Source: Symbiodinium natans
Taxonomy: Eukaryota > Sar > Dinophyceae > Suessiales > Symbiodiniaceae
Reading direction: 5' to 3'
NCBI GenBank assembly: GCA_905221605.1
Contig: CAJNDS010001380.1
Location: 393,501-457,500, forward strand
Length of the DNA: 64,000 nucleotides
The notes beneath the pieces are model-generated. The model searched no databases and was not told where the DNA came from. It worked only from the letters and a program-made list of their open reading frames with translations. Made by a program: the position numbers and the translations under genes. Positions 33,737-44,885 of the stretch are shown here, in pieces (positions within the stretch are counted from its first letter, which is position 1; the number at the start of each line of letters is the position of its first letter).

Positions 33737-34045
33737 CCAGGACCCCTCCTCAGTCCCACCCCCTCCCGTTGAATTTGCCATGGTCATCTTCCCTGCACCC
33801 TATGAGTCCACCCACGTCACTCTTGGTTTAGCCAAAGGCTCCTATGTAGTACCTTTTTGGGGGGTAGTATACCAGAATCCCCTCTTAACTAACCCAAAAG
33901 GAACTACATTGGAGCCTTTGGGTAGGGTTTCGGGTTTACGGTTTAGGGCTACCGTTCTGAGTAGAAAGCTTCAGGACGAACTCGAGCAGGGAACCAAAGG
34001 GAACCACCCTTTGGTGCTTGTAGTTGTTCCGGGGGGCTTGGGGGT
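33737..34045 (+). CDS. Long open block containing an AGGCTCC element
   Basis: One frame stays open from SSVPPPPVEFAMVIFPAP through a complete inverted-repeat element (33832-33922) to LSRKLQDELEQGTKG. The parts outside the element look coding; the element itself may be an intron or an in-frame insertion. Unrecognised. Confidence 0.4.
33832..33922. mobile_element. Small inverted-repeat element, AGGCTCC family
   Basis: AAAGGCTCCTATGTAGTACC at left and GGAACTACATTGGAGCCTTT at right; opposite orientation to the copy at 10616-10702. Confidence 0.7.
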
Positions 34046-34295
34046 TGTTTACTTGGTAGGGTTTCGGAATTAGGGTTTAGGGTTTAGGGTTTAGGGTTTA
34101 GGGTGTAGGGTATTTGGGTTTAGGAATTAGGGTTTAGGTAGGCCCTTGGGAGATTTGATGCTTGCCCTTAGAGGGGCTTGAGAGGATCACACTTAGGAAT
34201 CTCTTTCCCATGTTTTTTGAGGGGCCATCCGAGAACACCCCCCCACCCTGCCCTGTCTCAACCCTAAACCCTAAACCCTAAACCCTAAACCCTAG

Positions 34296-34392
34296 GGGTG
34301 GTACACTTTCATGAATATGCCCTCAACAGAAATCAAGTGGCCCATAGTTCAAAGGTCGCACACACTTGCTGCTCATTGCCTAAGGACCCTCG
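34296..34392 (+). CDS. Exon island
   Basis: CCCTAG acceptor directly after a CCCTAAA array; VVHFHEYALNRNQVAHSS then HTCCSLPKDPRTT. Runs into an ACTATTTGC-family element at 34385. Unrecognised. Confidence 0.45.
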
Positions 34393-35306
34393 GACTACTT
34401 AAAGAAAATATTCTCAGCCTTGCTCGTATAAGCCAGAATCGTATTTGTTTTTGGGTGGGCAAATAGTAGCTTATAGAATCTAGCCGAAGCAAAGTGGACC
34501 AGCACTTAGATCACCCCGAACCCTAGAACAGACTTTCAGTTTGGGTTCAGGGTTTAGGGTTTAGGGGTTAGGGTTTGGGGTTTGGGGCTTAGGGTTTGTA
34601 ATTTTGGTCCACAAGAGCTGGGAGTTTTCGGATACATGGATGCCCCCGAGGTCTGACCATCACGTGGAGCCGCGGACTGTTCCTCTCCTGGGAATCAAGC
34701 AGGGTGACAAGTTTGGGGTGTAGGGTGTAGGGTTTAGGGTTAGGGTTTGGGTTTAGGCAAATGCAGTGGTTTGGCCATCACCCCGAAAAGTGCCCATCTA
34801 TATAATCCCTAGCGAGTAGGTTTTAGGGTTTTGGTGCTGGTGAACTTTCGGGCTTGTTCCCGCATCAAAGAAAGGGCTCAAGGTGCTTCTGATGTCTCGA
34901 CCCTAAACCCTAAAACTCTGAAACCCTAAAACCCTAAAGCCCTGCCTCGAACCCTAACATCTTCATGGCATCCCCAGCAAGGTTCGCACTTACTTGTGCT
35001 TACCTGCTCTTCATAAACGTCATTGAAGGCCAAACCCTAACCCCTAAACCCCAAACTCTGGGAAGGGGGGGGGAAATAGCAGGGATATGCATCTTAAACC
35101 CTAAACCCTATAGCCTATACCCTATGCCCTAAACTCTAAGCCCTGCTTATTGTTGCTTAGCAGGGAACCAGAGAGCATCCCTTCAGGGTAATGTTTAGGG
35201 GGATATGTATCACTTCCTACTAAGAGCCAGTAGGTATGACACTTCCATTTTGCTTGGGAAACCCTAAACCCTAAACCCTAAACCCTAAACCCTGAACCCT
35301 ACACAG

Positions 35307-35396
35307 GTACCTGAGCGGAAGCGACTCCCCCTGCAAGTTCCGCCAGTGGCTTGTGGAGGCGCAGTCTCCCAGCTCCGTGGGTGGGGTCCATGGAGG
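35307..35396 (+). CDS. Exon island, 90 nt
   Basis: ACACAG acceptor; YLSGSDSPCKFRQWLVEA then QSPSSVGGVHG, G|GTTTAGGG donor. Clear coding character; the motif CKFRQWLVE is folded-domain like. Unrecognised. Confidence 0.55.
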
Positions 35397-35736
35397 GTTT
35401 AGGGATTAGGGTGTACGAAACATAGAGGCTTGGCTTCAGGGTTCAGCGTTCAGGGTTTAGGGTTCAGGGTTCCGGGTTTAGGGTCTAGGATTTAGGGTTC
35501 AGGGTTTAGAGTTTAGGGTTTAGGGCGTAGTAACCATGTACGAAGCAGAATTCAGATATGACGGGTTTCAGATGTTGACGTACATGGACCCTTGCACTTT
35601 GGGAGGTAGGGTCCCAGGGTTCCTTTTTTTTTTTTTTTTTTTTTTTGGGGGGGGGGGGGGGTAGAGGGGATGATAGCCCGAAGCCCTCGACCCCAATTAG
35701 GGTTCCAGGGGTCAGGTGAAGCTTATCTTGTGGTAG

Positions 35737-35840
35737 GCCAGTGGTACCCTTTTGTGCCCGTCTTTGTTGTTCCCTTATAAAGTAGCCAACCCCCAAAAAC
35801 GGGTGCCCTTATAATAAATTGGTTCGTGGGCTGCCAAGTT
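35737..35840. mobile_element. Small element, CCAGTGGTACCC family
   Basis: Left GGCCAGTGGTACCCTTTT, right GGGCTGCCAAG, with GTTCCCTTATAAAGTAGCC in the core. Related copies: 716-835, 6926-7120, 11808-11880 and 58847-58932. Confidence 0.6.
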
Positions 35841-36090
35841 GATAGGGTTCTTAAGGACGGGGGGGCTCATGGGGGGTAGGTACCTACAAAACCCTTGGTT
35901 AGGGAGCCTAGGGAGTGGTGGGGAGTGTTAGGGAACCTTGGGTTACATTCCCCCCCCCCCCCCCCCTAAACCCTAAACCCTAAACCCTAAACCCTAAACC
36001 CTAAACCCTAAACCCCAAACAGTAGAACCCCAAGCCCTAAACCATGGGCTTGGGATAGGCAGGATTTAGGGCCAGCTTGAAAGCCCCCAG

Positions 36091-36231
36091 AAAGCCATGC
36101 CCACGAAGATAACTTCATTTCTTAAGGGCCCCACCGTCTCGAACTATGGGTTTCCTACACTGGGACTTTTTTCTCATTTTCTAGAGGGGTGCGATATTCA
36201 GGACTGCAGTGTTTCGGGGTATATCTGGGGT
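36091..36231 (+). CDS. Exon island
   Basis: CCCCCAG acceptor; KAMPTKITSFLKGPTVSN then FPTLGLFSHFLEGCDIQD. The frame remains open to 36313, but from about 36232 it may enter another element. Unrecognised. Confidence 0.45.
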
Positions 36232-36919
36232 ACCCCTACTATTTTGCCATTTGTGCGTACTTCTTCTCCCCAGTATACCCTATTAAGGTCCGTTTGGGCT
36301 CTGTGGCAACCCTAAAGCACCAACACGCACAACCCTCCAAACCCCGCAACCTCCCCCCCATACACTCCCAAACCCTGAAGGGTTTAGGGCTTAGGATTGA
36401 TCCTTTAAGAACAATAACTGAGCATTCTCCAAACCCATGCCCTTTAACTCCGTGTCCTTGATCAGAGAATAGAGGGGCTGATGCTGCCAAGATCTTAATA
36501 TCTTCAATGCTACGTCCAAGGGGTGTGTTGAATGTTTCTTTTTTCAAAGCCCTGAGCTTTAAACAGGCTACATGTAGGGTGTAGAGACCCCCTAAACCCT
36601 GGCCCTAAACCCTAAAACCTAAAACCTAAAACCTAAGCCCTAAACCCTAAGCTCTAAACCCTAAACCCTAATCCCTAACCCCTAACCCCTAACCCGTACC
36701 CCCCCCCCCCCCCTCAAGTCCCCCAAACGACTTTTGGGTCTGCGATCTCGCAGGTGCTCGGGCGGGACTGCTTGCACTTAGGGAGTTGGGGGCCGGGCCT
36801 TGTTGGCTTGTAGGGTTTGGGGTTTAGGGCTTAGGGTTTAGGGCTTAGGGCTTAGGGTTTGGGGTTTAGGGCTTAGGGTCGAGGGCTTAGGGTTCAGGGT
36901 TTGGGGGCCTTAAGCGCAG

Positions 36920-37028
36920 CACATCTGCTATACGCCTGATCCTTGCCTTGGCTCGCGCAAGCTTCAAATTCAACACCTGGCAGACCCTGCCCCCAAAGTG
37001 GCAAACCGAGTTCCTAAGATCCGAAGAC
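36920..37028 (+). CDS. Exon island, faint glutathione-transferase-like helix
   Basis: AGCGCAG acceptor; SAIRLILALARASFKFNTW resembles the first helix and second strand of GSTs (IRLxLxLAxxxFxxxxW). The remainder does not match, and a different frame (HICYTPDPCLGSRKLQ) is also open, so the family call is weak. Confidence 0.35.
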
Positions 37029-37261
37029 TGAACATTTTTGCGGAGCCTGTAACATGCTTTCGAGGGTTTAGGGTTTAGGATTTAGGGCGTAGGGGTGTGG
37101 CAAGTGCAAGCAACAGTATTCCGAAAGATCTAGAAGCATGTTGGGCCACGGCCTATCAAGCTCTGTATTCATCCGCAAGCCCACCCTAAACCCTAAACCC
37201 TAAACCCTAAACCCTAAACCCTAAACCCTAAAGCCCTAAAGCCCTAAACCCTAAACCTTCC

Positions 37262-37381
37262 TGAGGACCCACAGTAGGCCCTTCTTTTCTTTTTGTTGGG
37301 AGCTTTGGGTTCCTGTAGAACCCCCCTTAAAACCCCCGAAAAAAGGCACCCTCTTGATTCCTAGGTTACCCTTGGGTCTAG
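37262..37381. mobile_element. CTAG-group element
   Basis: TGAGGACCCACAGTAGGCCC at left, CCTAGGTTACCCTTGGGTCTAG at right, with the family's AAAACCCCCG...GGCACCCT core. Right end matches the 26875, 51716 and 62976 copies. Confidence 0.65.
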
Positions 37382-37411
37382 CGGCCTTTTGTGACGATTT
37401 TTTTTTGCGGC

Positions 37412-37495
37412 ATGTCGATAGAAGAAGCGATGCCGACCTACGTGCTGACGTGGGGGGCCAACGATGCAGGCATCCAAGAGAGAGTCGAGTCAGGG
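37412..37495 (+). CDS. Possible first exon of an RCC1-repeat gene
   Basis: ATG then 28 whole codons: MSIEEAMPTYVLTWGAND, AGIQERVESG, donor GTTTAGGG. TYVLTWGAND resembles the strand-turn core (xYxWGxNxxGQLG) of RCC1 repeats, which form seven-bladed propellers used in GTPase exchange or protein binding. The start codon is the only one close to the island edge. Later islands to 56902 carry further RCC1-like pieces. Confidence 0.5.
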
Positions 37496-38288
37496 GTTTA
37501 GGGTTTAGGGTTTAGGGTTTAGGGTTTTGGGTTCAGGGTTTAGGGCTTCGGGTTTAGGGTTTGGCTTTCCATACGTCAGCCTAAACCCTTACAAGCCAGC
37601 CTAATACATGAACACCCGGAACCCTAAACCCTGAACCCTGAACCCTACCCTGAACCCTGAACCCTGAACTCTGCAAAAGCCCTAAACCATAACCACTCTG
37701 GGGTTTCTTTTTGTCCCCAAGGTTGAGGTCCTACTGAGCACTAAGCCCTGAGCCAAAAACCAAAAACCTTAAAGCATAAACCATAAACCCTAGCTCTAAA
37801 CCCTAAAGCCCGAACACTAAATCGCTAGAACCCTTTGGGACCTCACTGCCACTACTATTTGCATAAAACCCCCCCTAACATAATTGAATAACACATTCTT
37901 CCTGAACAGGATAGGGATTGCTATTTTATTTGCTTGTGTTGTCCTTGATTCAGCAAATGGTTTCTTTGGCCCCTAAACCCTAAACCCGAAATTCTAAATC
38001 CTAAAATCCGAAACCCTAACCCCTAAGCCCTACAACACCCTAAAACCCTAAGCCCTAAACCCTAAACCCTAAACCCTTTAGGGTCCCTAGACCCACGCAC
38101 CCTTTCGTACCTCACTGACATCAGCCCGCGGCTTTTGTGACCTCCTAAACCCTAGATCCTAAAACCCCAAACCCTAAACCCCAAACCCTTTAGGGTTTAG
38201 GGTTTAGGGTTTAGGGTTTAGGGTTTAGGGTTTAGGGTTCCCTAAACCCCATACCCTTTCAATGCAAAACGCACCTGTGACCCCCCAG

Positions 38289-38351
38289 GACAGTGCATGA
38301 AGGAGCCGAAATCCGCGGACAGCTGTCTGCAGCCTTCGCAGGGGCACCCAG
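38289..38351 (+). CDS. Exon island, 63 nt
   Basis: CCCCCCAG acceptor, AG|GTAGGGG donor. Frame TVHEGAEIRGQLSAAFAG or QCMKEPKSADSCLQPSQG; both are open. Probably part of the propeller gene by position. Confidence 0.45.
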
Positions 38352-39261
38352 GTAGGGGTGTTCCGAAAGTAGGGTTTAGGGTTTAGGGTCTAGGGTTTAG
38401 GGTTTATAGGGTTTTGGGTTTAGGGTTGAGGGTTTCGGGTACCCTTTTATCGGGGGGCTATTGGTGTGTTTTGCATTTAAGGCTTAGGGGCTGGGTACTT
38501 AAACTTGAAACGGTTTTGTCATATGTAGTCCCATTTCAAAAAAAATCAACCAAAGATTGACCTTTCTTGGGCTACGGTACTCAGCCCCTAAGAAGGGTAC
38601 GGGGTTTATGGCCAGTTTGGGATTTAGGATTTGGGCTTTCGGGTTTAGGGTTTAGGTTTAAGGGTTTCAGGGTTTTGGGGTTTGGGATTTAGGGTTTAGG
38701 GTTTAGGTTTAAGGGTTTTGGGGTTTGGGGTTTAGGGTATGGCACAAGGTCGGTTAGGAGGGTTCAAGATGGTGGGGGGGGGGGGGTAGGTGGGTTTAGG
38801 GTCCTTTCTGGGGTTTGAGATTTATGCGGTTTAGGGTTTAGTGTTTTCAGGGTTTAGGGATGAGGGTTTAGGGTTCAGGGTTTGGGGAGCGGCGCGGAGG
38901 CGGGGGGCTTCGGCGCGTCTTTAAGACTTGCTGCGCTCAACCTAGACCTCCAAAACCGTTATTCACAACCCTGAATTTGGGTTTTAGGGTTTAGGGTTTA
39001 GGGTTTATGGTTGAGGGTTGCGTCGGGCCTCGCCATGTCTTCAGCATCCTCCAAGTAATATCCCTCGGCCCTATGTTGAGTGTTTAGGGCTTCGAGGGTT
39101 AGGCTTTAGGGTTTAGGGTTTAGGATTTAGGGTTTAGGACTTAGGGTTTGGGGTTTAGGATTTAGGGTTTAGGGTTTAGGATTTAGGGTTTAGGACTTAG
39201 GGTTTAGGGTTTGGGGTTTAGGGTTTAGGGTTTGGGGTTTGGGGTTTAGGGTATCCCCCTG

Positions 39262-39363
39262 AAGATACCTCATGCTTGCGGCAAAGGTTCATTGATGCCC
39301 TCGAGCGGCGACAGGTACGGCAGGCGTGCGACGAAAGATCTCCCCCGTGGCTGCATGTACCGG
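39262..39363 (+). CDS. Exon island
   Basis: DTSCLRQRFIDALERRQV then RQACDERSPPWLHVP, ending before GTTTAGGG. Helical, charged. Left edge approximate. Not itself RCC1-like. Confidence 0.5.
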
Positions 39364-39460
39364 GTTTAGGGTTTAGGGTTCAGGGTTTAGGGTTCAGGCT
39401 TCAGGGTTTGGGGTTTTGTGGGTCAGGGTTAAGGGGTCAGGGTTAGGGCTGAGGCTTTAG

Positions 39461-39584
39461 AGATCAAGGCCGGCAGTTTCTCCCTAAACATAGTGCTCAA
39501 GGGTGGGATTTCTGGCAAACAATGGTGTATGTTTATGGCAATCCTTCTGGAAGCCCTGTCGCCCTGGAAATGTGCAGGGCGAAT
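39461..39584 (+). CDS. Exon island, 124 nt
   Basis: GCTTTAG acceptor; IKAGSFSLNIVLKGGISG then KQWCMFMAILLEALSPW, GTAGGCGG donor. The opposite strand also has a long frame, but this one has better splice sites. Confidence 0.5.
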
Positions 39585-40307
39585 GTAGGCGGTCATGATC
39601 TTCTCTAAGAACCTCAACCCTAAACCCTAAACCCTAAACCCTAAACCCTAAACCTCAAGACTAGGACCCAGAGTCGGCCCCACTTCCTTTCTTGGTTAAG
39701 GTTAAAGGCCAGGTTCCCTTGTAATCACCTTTAAACCAACAAGGAAACCCTAAACCCTAAACCTGACTCAGGGTTCCTTTTTTGGGGTCGGTGCCGTACT
39801 ATCGGTAAGACCCAACCAGGGGTCCCCTAAACCCTAAACCCTAAACCTTAAACCCTAAACCCCATATGGCGAATACACCCCCCAAATGCCATACTCCTTA
39901 TAAGAGCCCCCCAAGGAAGGTGCCCCCTAAGACTCCCACCTACCGGGACCCTAAAGGGTTAGGGTTTAATTTGGGTTCAGTGAGGGTTTAATTCGGAATA
40001 TAGGACGTACCCTGTGCCTTAAGTATCCCCTTTTGAGGCACATGGACCCTTAAGGAACCGCAAGCCCTAGCTGAACCTCAACGTATGTCCCGGGAAAAAA
40101 GGCACTACCATTTTTTCCTGTTGGGCTTGAGGCTTTTGTTGGGTTTGGCCCTTATTTTTTTTTTGGGGTTGGGTTTAGGGTTTAGGGTTTAGGGTTTAGG
40201 GTTTAGGGTTTAGGGTTTAGGGTTTAGGGTTTAGGGTTTAGGGTTTAGGGTTTAGGGACCCTTGTTATTCCTAGGCTACTCCTAGGTCTAGAAGCCGTGC
40301 TCGCCAG

Positions 40308-40365
40308 GTCTTTGCCGGCTACGACTATAGCTGCGTCATCTCGAATACGGAGCGCCTTGAACTGG
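40308..40365 (+). CDS. RCC1-like exon
   Basis: CGCCAG acceptor; VFAGYDYSCVISNTERLEL, then G|GTTTAGGG. V-x-A-G-x-x-Y-S-x-x-I matches the Gly-x-x-His/Tyr-Ser strand of RCC1 repeats. Its last base joins in phase with the exon at 44779, across a 4.4-kb intron that contains a nested transposon. Confidence 0.6.
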
Positions 40366-40535
40366 GTTTAGGGTTTAGGGTTTAGGGTTTATTGTTTAGG
40401 GTCTATAGGGCTTAGGGTTTAGGGTTGAGGGCTTATAGTTGGGCTCTGGGATCTTCCTTCCAACCCTAAACACCCAAACCCTGAACTTGGGATGTTTCCC
40501 CCCTATACTCTATACTAACAGTCCTTAGTCATAGG

Positions 40536-40949
40536 GCTCTCTCTTAGGCAGAAGCCCCCCAACCCCCCCACAACACAGCTGAGAGGATCGAGGATCTACG
40601 TTTGAGGAGTGTCGTTCTAGGAGCTTTCGACGCTAAAATGCATCAGAGTGCAGTTTCAGGTCTCACAGGAGCATCGCTGCAGCCGATTTTGAGGCCAGAA
40701 CATTTTGCTCGTAATCGGAATCGCAACAGGATGCAGTTCTGAGGCTGCGGAGCTGTGGAGTGAAACAGCGTGGAACTCCACAGTTCTGGCCTCAAAATCG
40801 GCTGCAGCGATGCTCCTGTGAGACCTGAAACTGCACTCTGATGCATTTTAGCGTCGAAAGCTCCTAGAACGACACTCCTCAAACGTAGATCCTCGATCCT
40901 CTCAGCTGTGTTGTGGGGGGGGTTGGGGGGCTTCTGCCTAAGAGAGAGG
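40536..40949. repeat. Foldback with about 166-bp arms
   Basis: Left arm 40536-40701 and right arm 40783-40949 are near-perfect inverted copies. The loop is about 80 bases. Arm plus part of loop occurs a third time at 42688-42835. This looks like a complete short element of the same family fused to the long one. Confidence 0.85.
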
Positions 40950-40963
40950 CGCTCTTTTTGCAG

Positions 40964-41262
40964 CCATGATGCCTTCGTGATGCGACAAAAATGTTTCATG
41001 ATGCCGTCGTGATGCGACAAAAAATGTGTCATGATGCCGTCGTGATGCGACAAAAATGTTCACATGCATGCCGCGTGACGCGTTCATTTGCACATGCCGC
41101 GAAACGCGTTCATTTGTGCATGTCGCGTGACGCGTTCATTTGTGCATGTCGCGTAACGCGTTCATTTGTGCATGCCGCGAAACGCGTTTCTTTTTGCATG
41201 CCACGAAACGCGTACATTTGTGCATGCCGTTCATTTGTGCATGCCGCGTGACGCAATGTTAT
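40964..41262. repeat. Two tandem repeats, 35-bp and about 26-bp units
   Basis: Three units of ATGATGCCGTCGTGATGCGAC (plus AAAAATGTT), then seven or more units of GCATGCCGCGTGACGCGTTC plus ATTTGT. The second repeat recurs at 42836-42945. Confidence 0.88.
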
Positions 41263-41289
41263 GGGTGTAAATTCGATGTGTGCAGATGG

Positions 41290-41440
41290 GGAACTTTTGC
41301 CGAGAGCGGCGGCGGTGCGGCGGTGCGGCGGTGCGGCGGCGCGGTGCGGCGCGGTGCGGTGCGGCGGTGCGGCGGCGTGGGTGTGTGGGGGAGATGCCGA
41401 ACTTTTGTCGAGAGCGATGCGGCGCGGTGCGGCGCGCTAG
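41290..41440. repeat. GC-rich GCGGTGCGGCG tandem block
   Basis: Imperfect GGCGGTGCG units set between two GAACTTTTGCCGAGAGCG-type words. A second block lies at 42975-43195. Apparent Ala/Arg frames on both strands are repeat translations. Confidence 0.85.
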
Positions 41441-41545
41441 AGTGCCCTGCAGCCCTAACCCCTTGCGTCCCTGTAGGAGTGCCAGCCAAGTGCCCTGCCT
41501 AAGCCCCTAAAAGCCCTATCCCTTTCCGAGAATGGCCCTACTTGC

Positions 41546-41851
<306 letters not shown>

Positions 41852-42238
41852 ACCTTCCCCCAGCCCCCCTTGGCCGCAGGCGCGCCGCCGCCGCCGCGCC
41901 GCCCGCAGCGGGAGGAGGTGGACGAGGCGCCCCAAACTGCCTGCAAGCTTCCTCCTCCCACTGCCCCTGTGTCAGGAGCGAGTCCGGGCGCGGTCGAGGA
42001 GCCGCAGCAGATGAGTGGTGCGGGCTTCTGTTCACGCACTCCACACCTGCCGCCTCCCTTTACCGGGCTCCGCCCGTGCCGCTCCGGCCTTTTTTACCCC
42101 GCCTTGACGTGGTGGGAGGGCTCTAGTACCCCCTACGGGGGGGAAGCCAGGAGGGTGCCACCGCGCCGCAGCTGCCGCGCGCAACGCTTTTTTTTTTTGC
42201 CCTTCCGGCCATCTCGGCGTCGCAGAGCCACACTCTCC

Positions 42239-42694
42239 CCCGCAGCGTGAGGCCCTGGCAGGAGGCGTACGTGACCGCGTGGCAGAGCCGCGTGTGGCGC
42301 AGCAGCTCCGCGAGATCCGCCCCCTCACTTCGCGCGCGTCGCTAAGCAGCCCTTGGGCACCCTGCCGCCCGCGCCCACGAGCCTCAGCCCGGGCCACACT
42401 CTCATCGTCTGCGGCTGGTTCGTGCCCGCGGGCCCCTGCGCCCGGTGCTCCACCAGCAGCGCGCCCTCCGGCGCGAGCCGCCGGTTCTCTCGCTCGTTGA
42501 TGGCCATCCTGTGGGCGTGGGAGATGACGAGGCAGGTGTCGGGGTGGCCGCGTCGCGGGAAGCGCTCCCGCACCGCCTGCACGGCCTCCCGCAGCGGCGG
42601 CTGCTCTGGCTCGTCCACCCGCAGCCACCGCAGGAAGCGGAAGATCGCCTCGTCGCTGCGCTGGTTCTCCGTGAGCTCGCGCACGCAGTTCTAG
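42239..42694 (-). pseudogene. Relic of a superfamily-1 (Pif1/RecD-like) helicase C-terminus
   Basis: Reading from 42694 down: FLRWLRVDEPEQPPLREA, CLVISHAHRMAINERENRRL, QTMRVWPGLRLVGAG, VPKGCL, then a one-base-type frameshift near 42330, then LLRHTRLCHAVTYASCQG followed by LTLRGRVWLCD. TYASCQG fits helicase motif V (Thr-x-x-x-x-Gln-Gly) of the SF1 C-terminal domain; Walker A and motifs Ia-III are absent. The end is followed by an A(10) run. Family call is from motif order as I know it, not from a search. Confidence 0.5.
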
Positions 42695-43610
42695 GAGCTT
42701 TCGATGCTATCATGCATCAGAGTGCAGTTTCAGGTCTCACAGGAGCATCGCTGCAGCCGATTTTGAGGCCAGAACATTTGCGAGTGAGGAATCGCAACAG
42801 GATGCAGTTCTGAGGCTGCGGAGCTGTGGAGTGAAACGCGTTCATTTGTGCATGCCGCGAAACGCGTTTCTTTTTGCATGCCGCGAAACGCGTACATTTG
42901 TGCATGCCGTTCATTTGTGCATGCCGCGTGACGCAATGTTAAGGGTGTAAATTCGATGTGTGGGGGAGATGTGGAACTTTTGCCGAGAACGGTGCGGCGC
43001 GGCGGTGCGCGGTGCGGTGGTGGTGGTGCGCGGGGGAGATGGGGGACTTTTGCTGAGAACGGTGGCGGTGCGGTGCGGAGGGTGCGGTGCGGTGCGGTGC
43101 GGTGCGGCGGCGGTGGTGCGTGGGGGGGATGCCGAACTTTTGCCGAGAACGGTGCGGCGCGGTGCGGCGCGGTGCGGCGGTGCGGCGCGAAAACTTTAAA
43201 CTGATGATTAAAAACCAGTGACTTTTGCCGTGGCTGTAACCGATTTTCTTTAGAGTGCCCTGCAACCCTAACCCCTTGCGTCCCTGTAGGAGTGCCAGCC
43301 AAGTGCCCTGCATAAGCCTTAATCCCTATATCCCCTTCCGAGAAGGCCCTAACCTTAATACATGTCCGCGCCGCTCCATGGTTCAAGTAAGCGGCAGGGA
43401 CCGCAGCCCTGACCGCAGAGCAAACACGACAGCATGGCAGCATGGCAGCAGCACTACAGCACCATAGCACTGTGGACACACTTTAGCTCTAGGGCAGCAG
43501 TTGGCAGGCATAGGCACACTTTAGCTCTAGGGCAGGCATAGGCACACCTGACACTTTCACAGAAGCTTAAGCCACGGAGCACGTAGGAGATCCCGCTCAA
43601 GGATCCCACC

Positions 43611-43910
43611 ATGGTCCTCATGAGAGCGTGGCTCTGGGGAATGTTGGCGATGGCCTTGATGAAAGGCTGCCAGGCCGTCACCAGCAGCGAGGAGGACGAG
43701 GAGTCCTCGGCGAACGTCGCGGACGACGCCGAGGCTGAGCGCCTCTTTCGAGGCGAGGAGGAGGAGGAGGAGGTCCCGACCCCCCCAGTGGCACCCGCAG
43801 CCCAAGCAGTGCCGCAGAAAAAGGTGGAGGAGGAGGCCAGGGGGTGGGGGGCTTCTCCTGCTCCCCCACTCCCCCAGTCTCTTACGGGGGGTTGGGGGGC
43901 TTCTGCCTAA
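43611..43910 (+). CDS. Acidic open frame with hydrophobic start, inside transposon
   Basis: Starts in the context CCACCATGG: MVLMRAWLWGMLAMALMK then GCQAVTSSEEDEESSANV, a Glu run and a Pro-rich tail; it stops inside the right terminal repeat. The first 20 residues could be a signal anchor. It may be cargo, a captured exon or chance. No homologue recognised. Confidence 0.35.
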   Translation: MVLMRAWLWGMLAMALMKGCQAVTSSEEDEESSANVADDAEAERLFRGEEEEEEVPTPPVAPAAQAVPQKKVEEEARGWGASPAPPLPQSLTGGWGASA

Positions 43911-44778
43911 GAGAGAGCATAGGGGGTATTGTAATCCCTCTGAAGGACTGGTGGAATAAGGGGGAGCATCCCAACCCTAAACTCTAACCCCTAAGCCCAA
44001 GTCTTCTCGGGGGGGGGGGGTTGGCCTAGTGGGAGCTTGGGGCAAGTTTTGGGCCCACAAAATGGTTTTGTGGGGTTTCAAAGGGCTTCATACTCTTATC
44101 TTTTTTGCAGGGGCGCTGAGGGTTTACCTAGTCTCAGGATTGTAGGGTCTGATTTGGGAAGTTCCCCTTATACTAACAGTCCTGAATAGGGGTTACAGTA
44201 TACCCCTATTGTTATCCAGATCAAGGACGTATGAGCGGGAACATCCAAATATGTAGCGTTAGCTTCTAGTCCAATTACCGCTTTGGAGTTGTAGGGTTTT
44301 GGGTTGAGGTTCTCGGGCTGCCACGCCCTTGCCAATCTCTAAACGAAACTTAACCGTTTGGGTTTTTAGGGTTAAGGGTTTAGGGTGTAAGGTTTAGGGT
44401 TTAGGTTTTCAGGGTACTAGGTTTTCAGGGCTTCGGAGGACTTGCAACTCGAAGCCCTCAACCCTCAACCCTGAACCTCAAGCCCCAATCCAAGCAAACC
44501 CGATGAAGCCTCGCAGTTCAGCGCAAGAACTGGGGGATTCCCAAGATTAGGGGTTTAGGGTTTTAGGGTTTAGGGTTTAGGGTTAATGCGGAGCCTGATA
44601 TATAGGGTATCCCAAAAAAGGTTCCATAATGTAGAGAATCCCCCGTTAGCGTTCCCAGGGCTTAGGGTTGAGGGTTCGACACAGGGCTACCCCAAAAATA
44701 GCAAAATCCTGCTTAGAGGAACCCGTCAAACAAAAGGTACCCTAATTTCGGAAGACCCTTTCATGTTTTTTCATTTAG

Positions 44779-44885
44779 CTCCGAGGCGGCTATTTGCCGC
44801 CGGCAACAACGACGGCGGCTTCCTTCGCGAGGAGGTGTCTGCGTTTCAATGTCTAGGGCCTTCGTGCGCCATTCGCTTTGCGTGA
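44779..44885 (+). CDS. RCC1-like exon
   Basis: TTCATTTAG acceptor; PRRLFAAGNNDGGFLREE then VSAFQCLGPS, TGA at 44883. LFAxGNNxGG matches the RCC1 core. A donor GTGTCT after GAG (44839) would avoid the stop. Two leading bases complete the codon begun in the 40308 exon. Confidence 0.55.

Noticed and set aside
36239-36552. Minus-strand frame KKETFNTPLGRSIEDIK
   Set aside because: A + strand frame (RGADAAKILISSMLRPRG) spans the same bases; the strand cannot be decided, so no exon was called.
36920-37495. A glutathione transferase gene
   Set aside because: The helix-like piece (36920) lies upstream of the only strand-like start (37412), the wrong order, and the latter fits RCC1 better.
39429-39617. 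Minus-strand frame FLEKIMTAYIRPAHFQGD
   Set aside because: The + strand exon 39461-39584 has a better acceptor and a GTAGGC donor.
40964-41262. CRISPR-like regular repeats
   Set aside because: Tandem units without unique spacers in an evident eukaryotic transposon.
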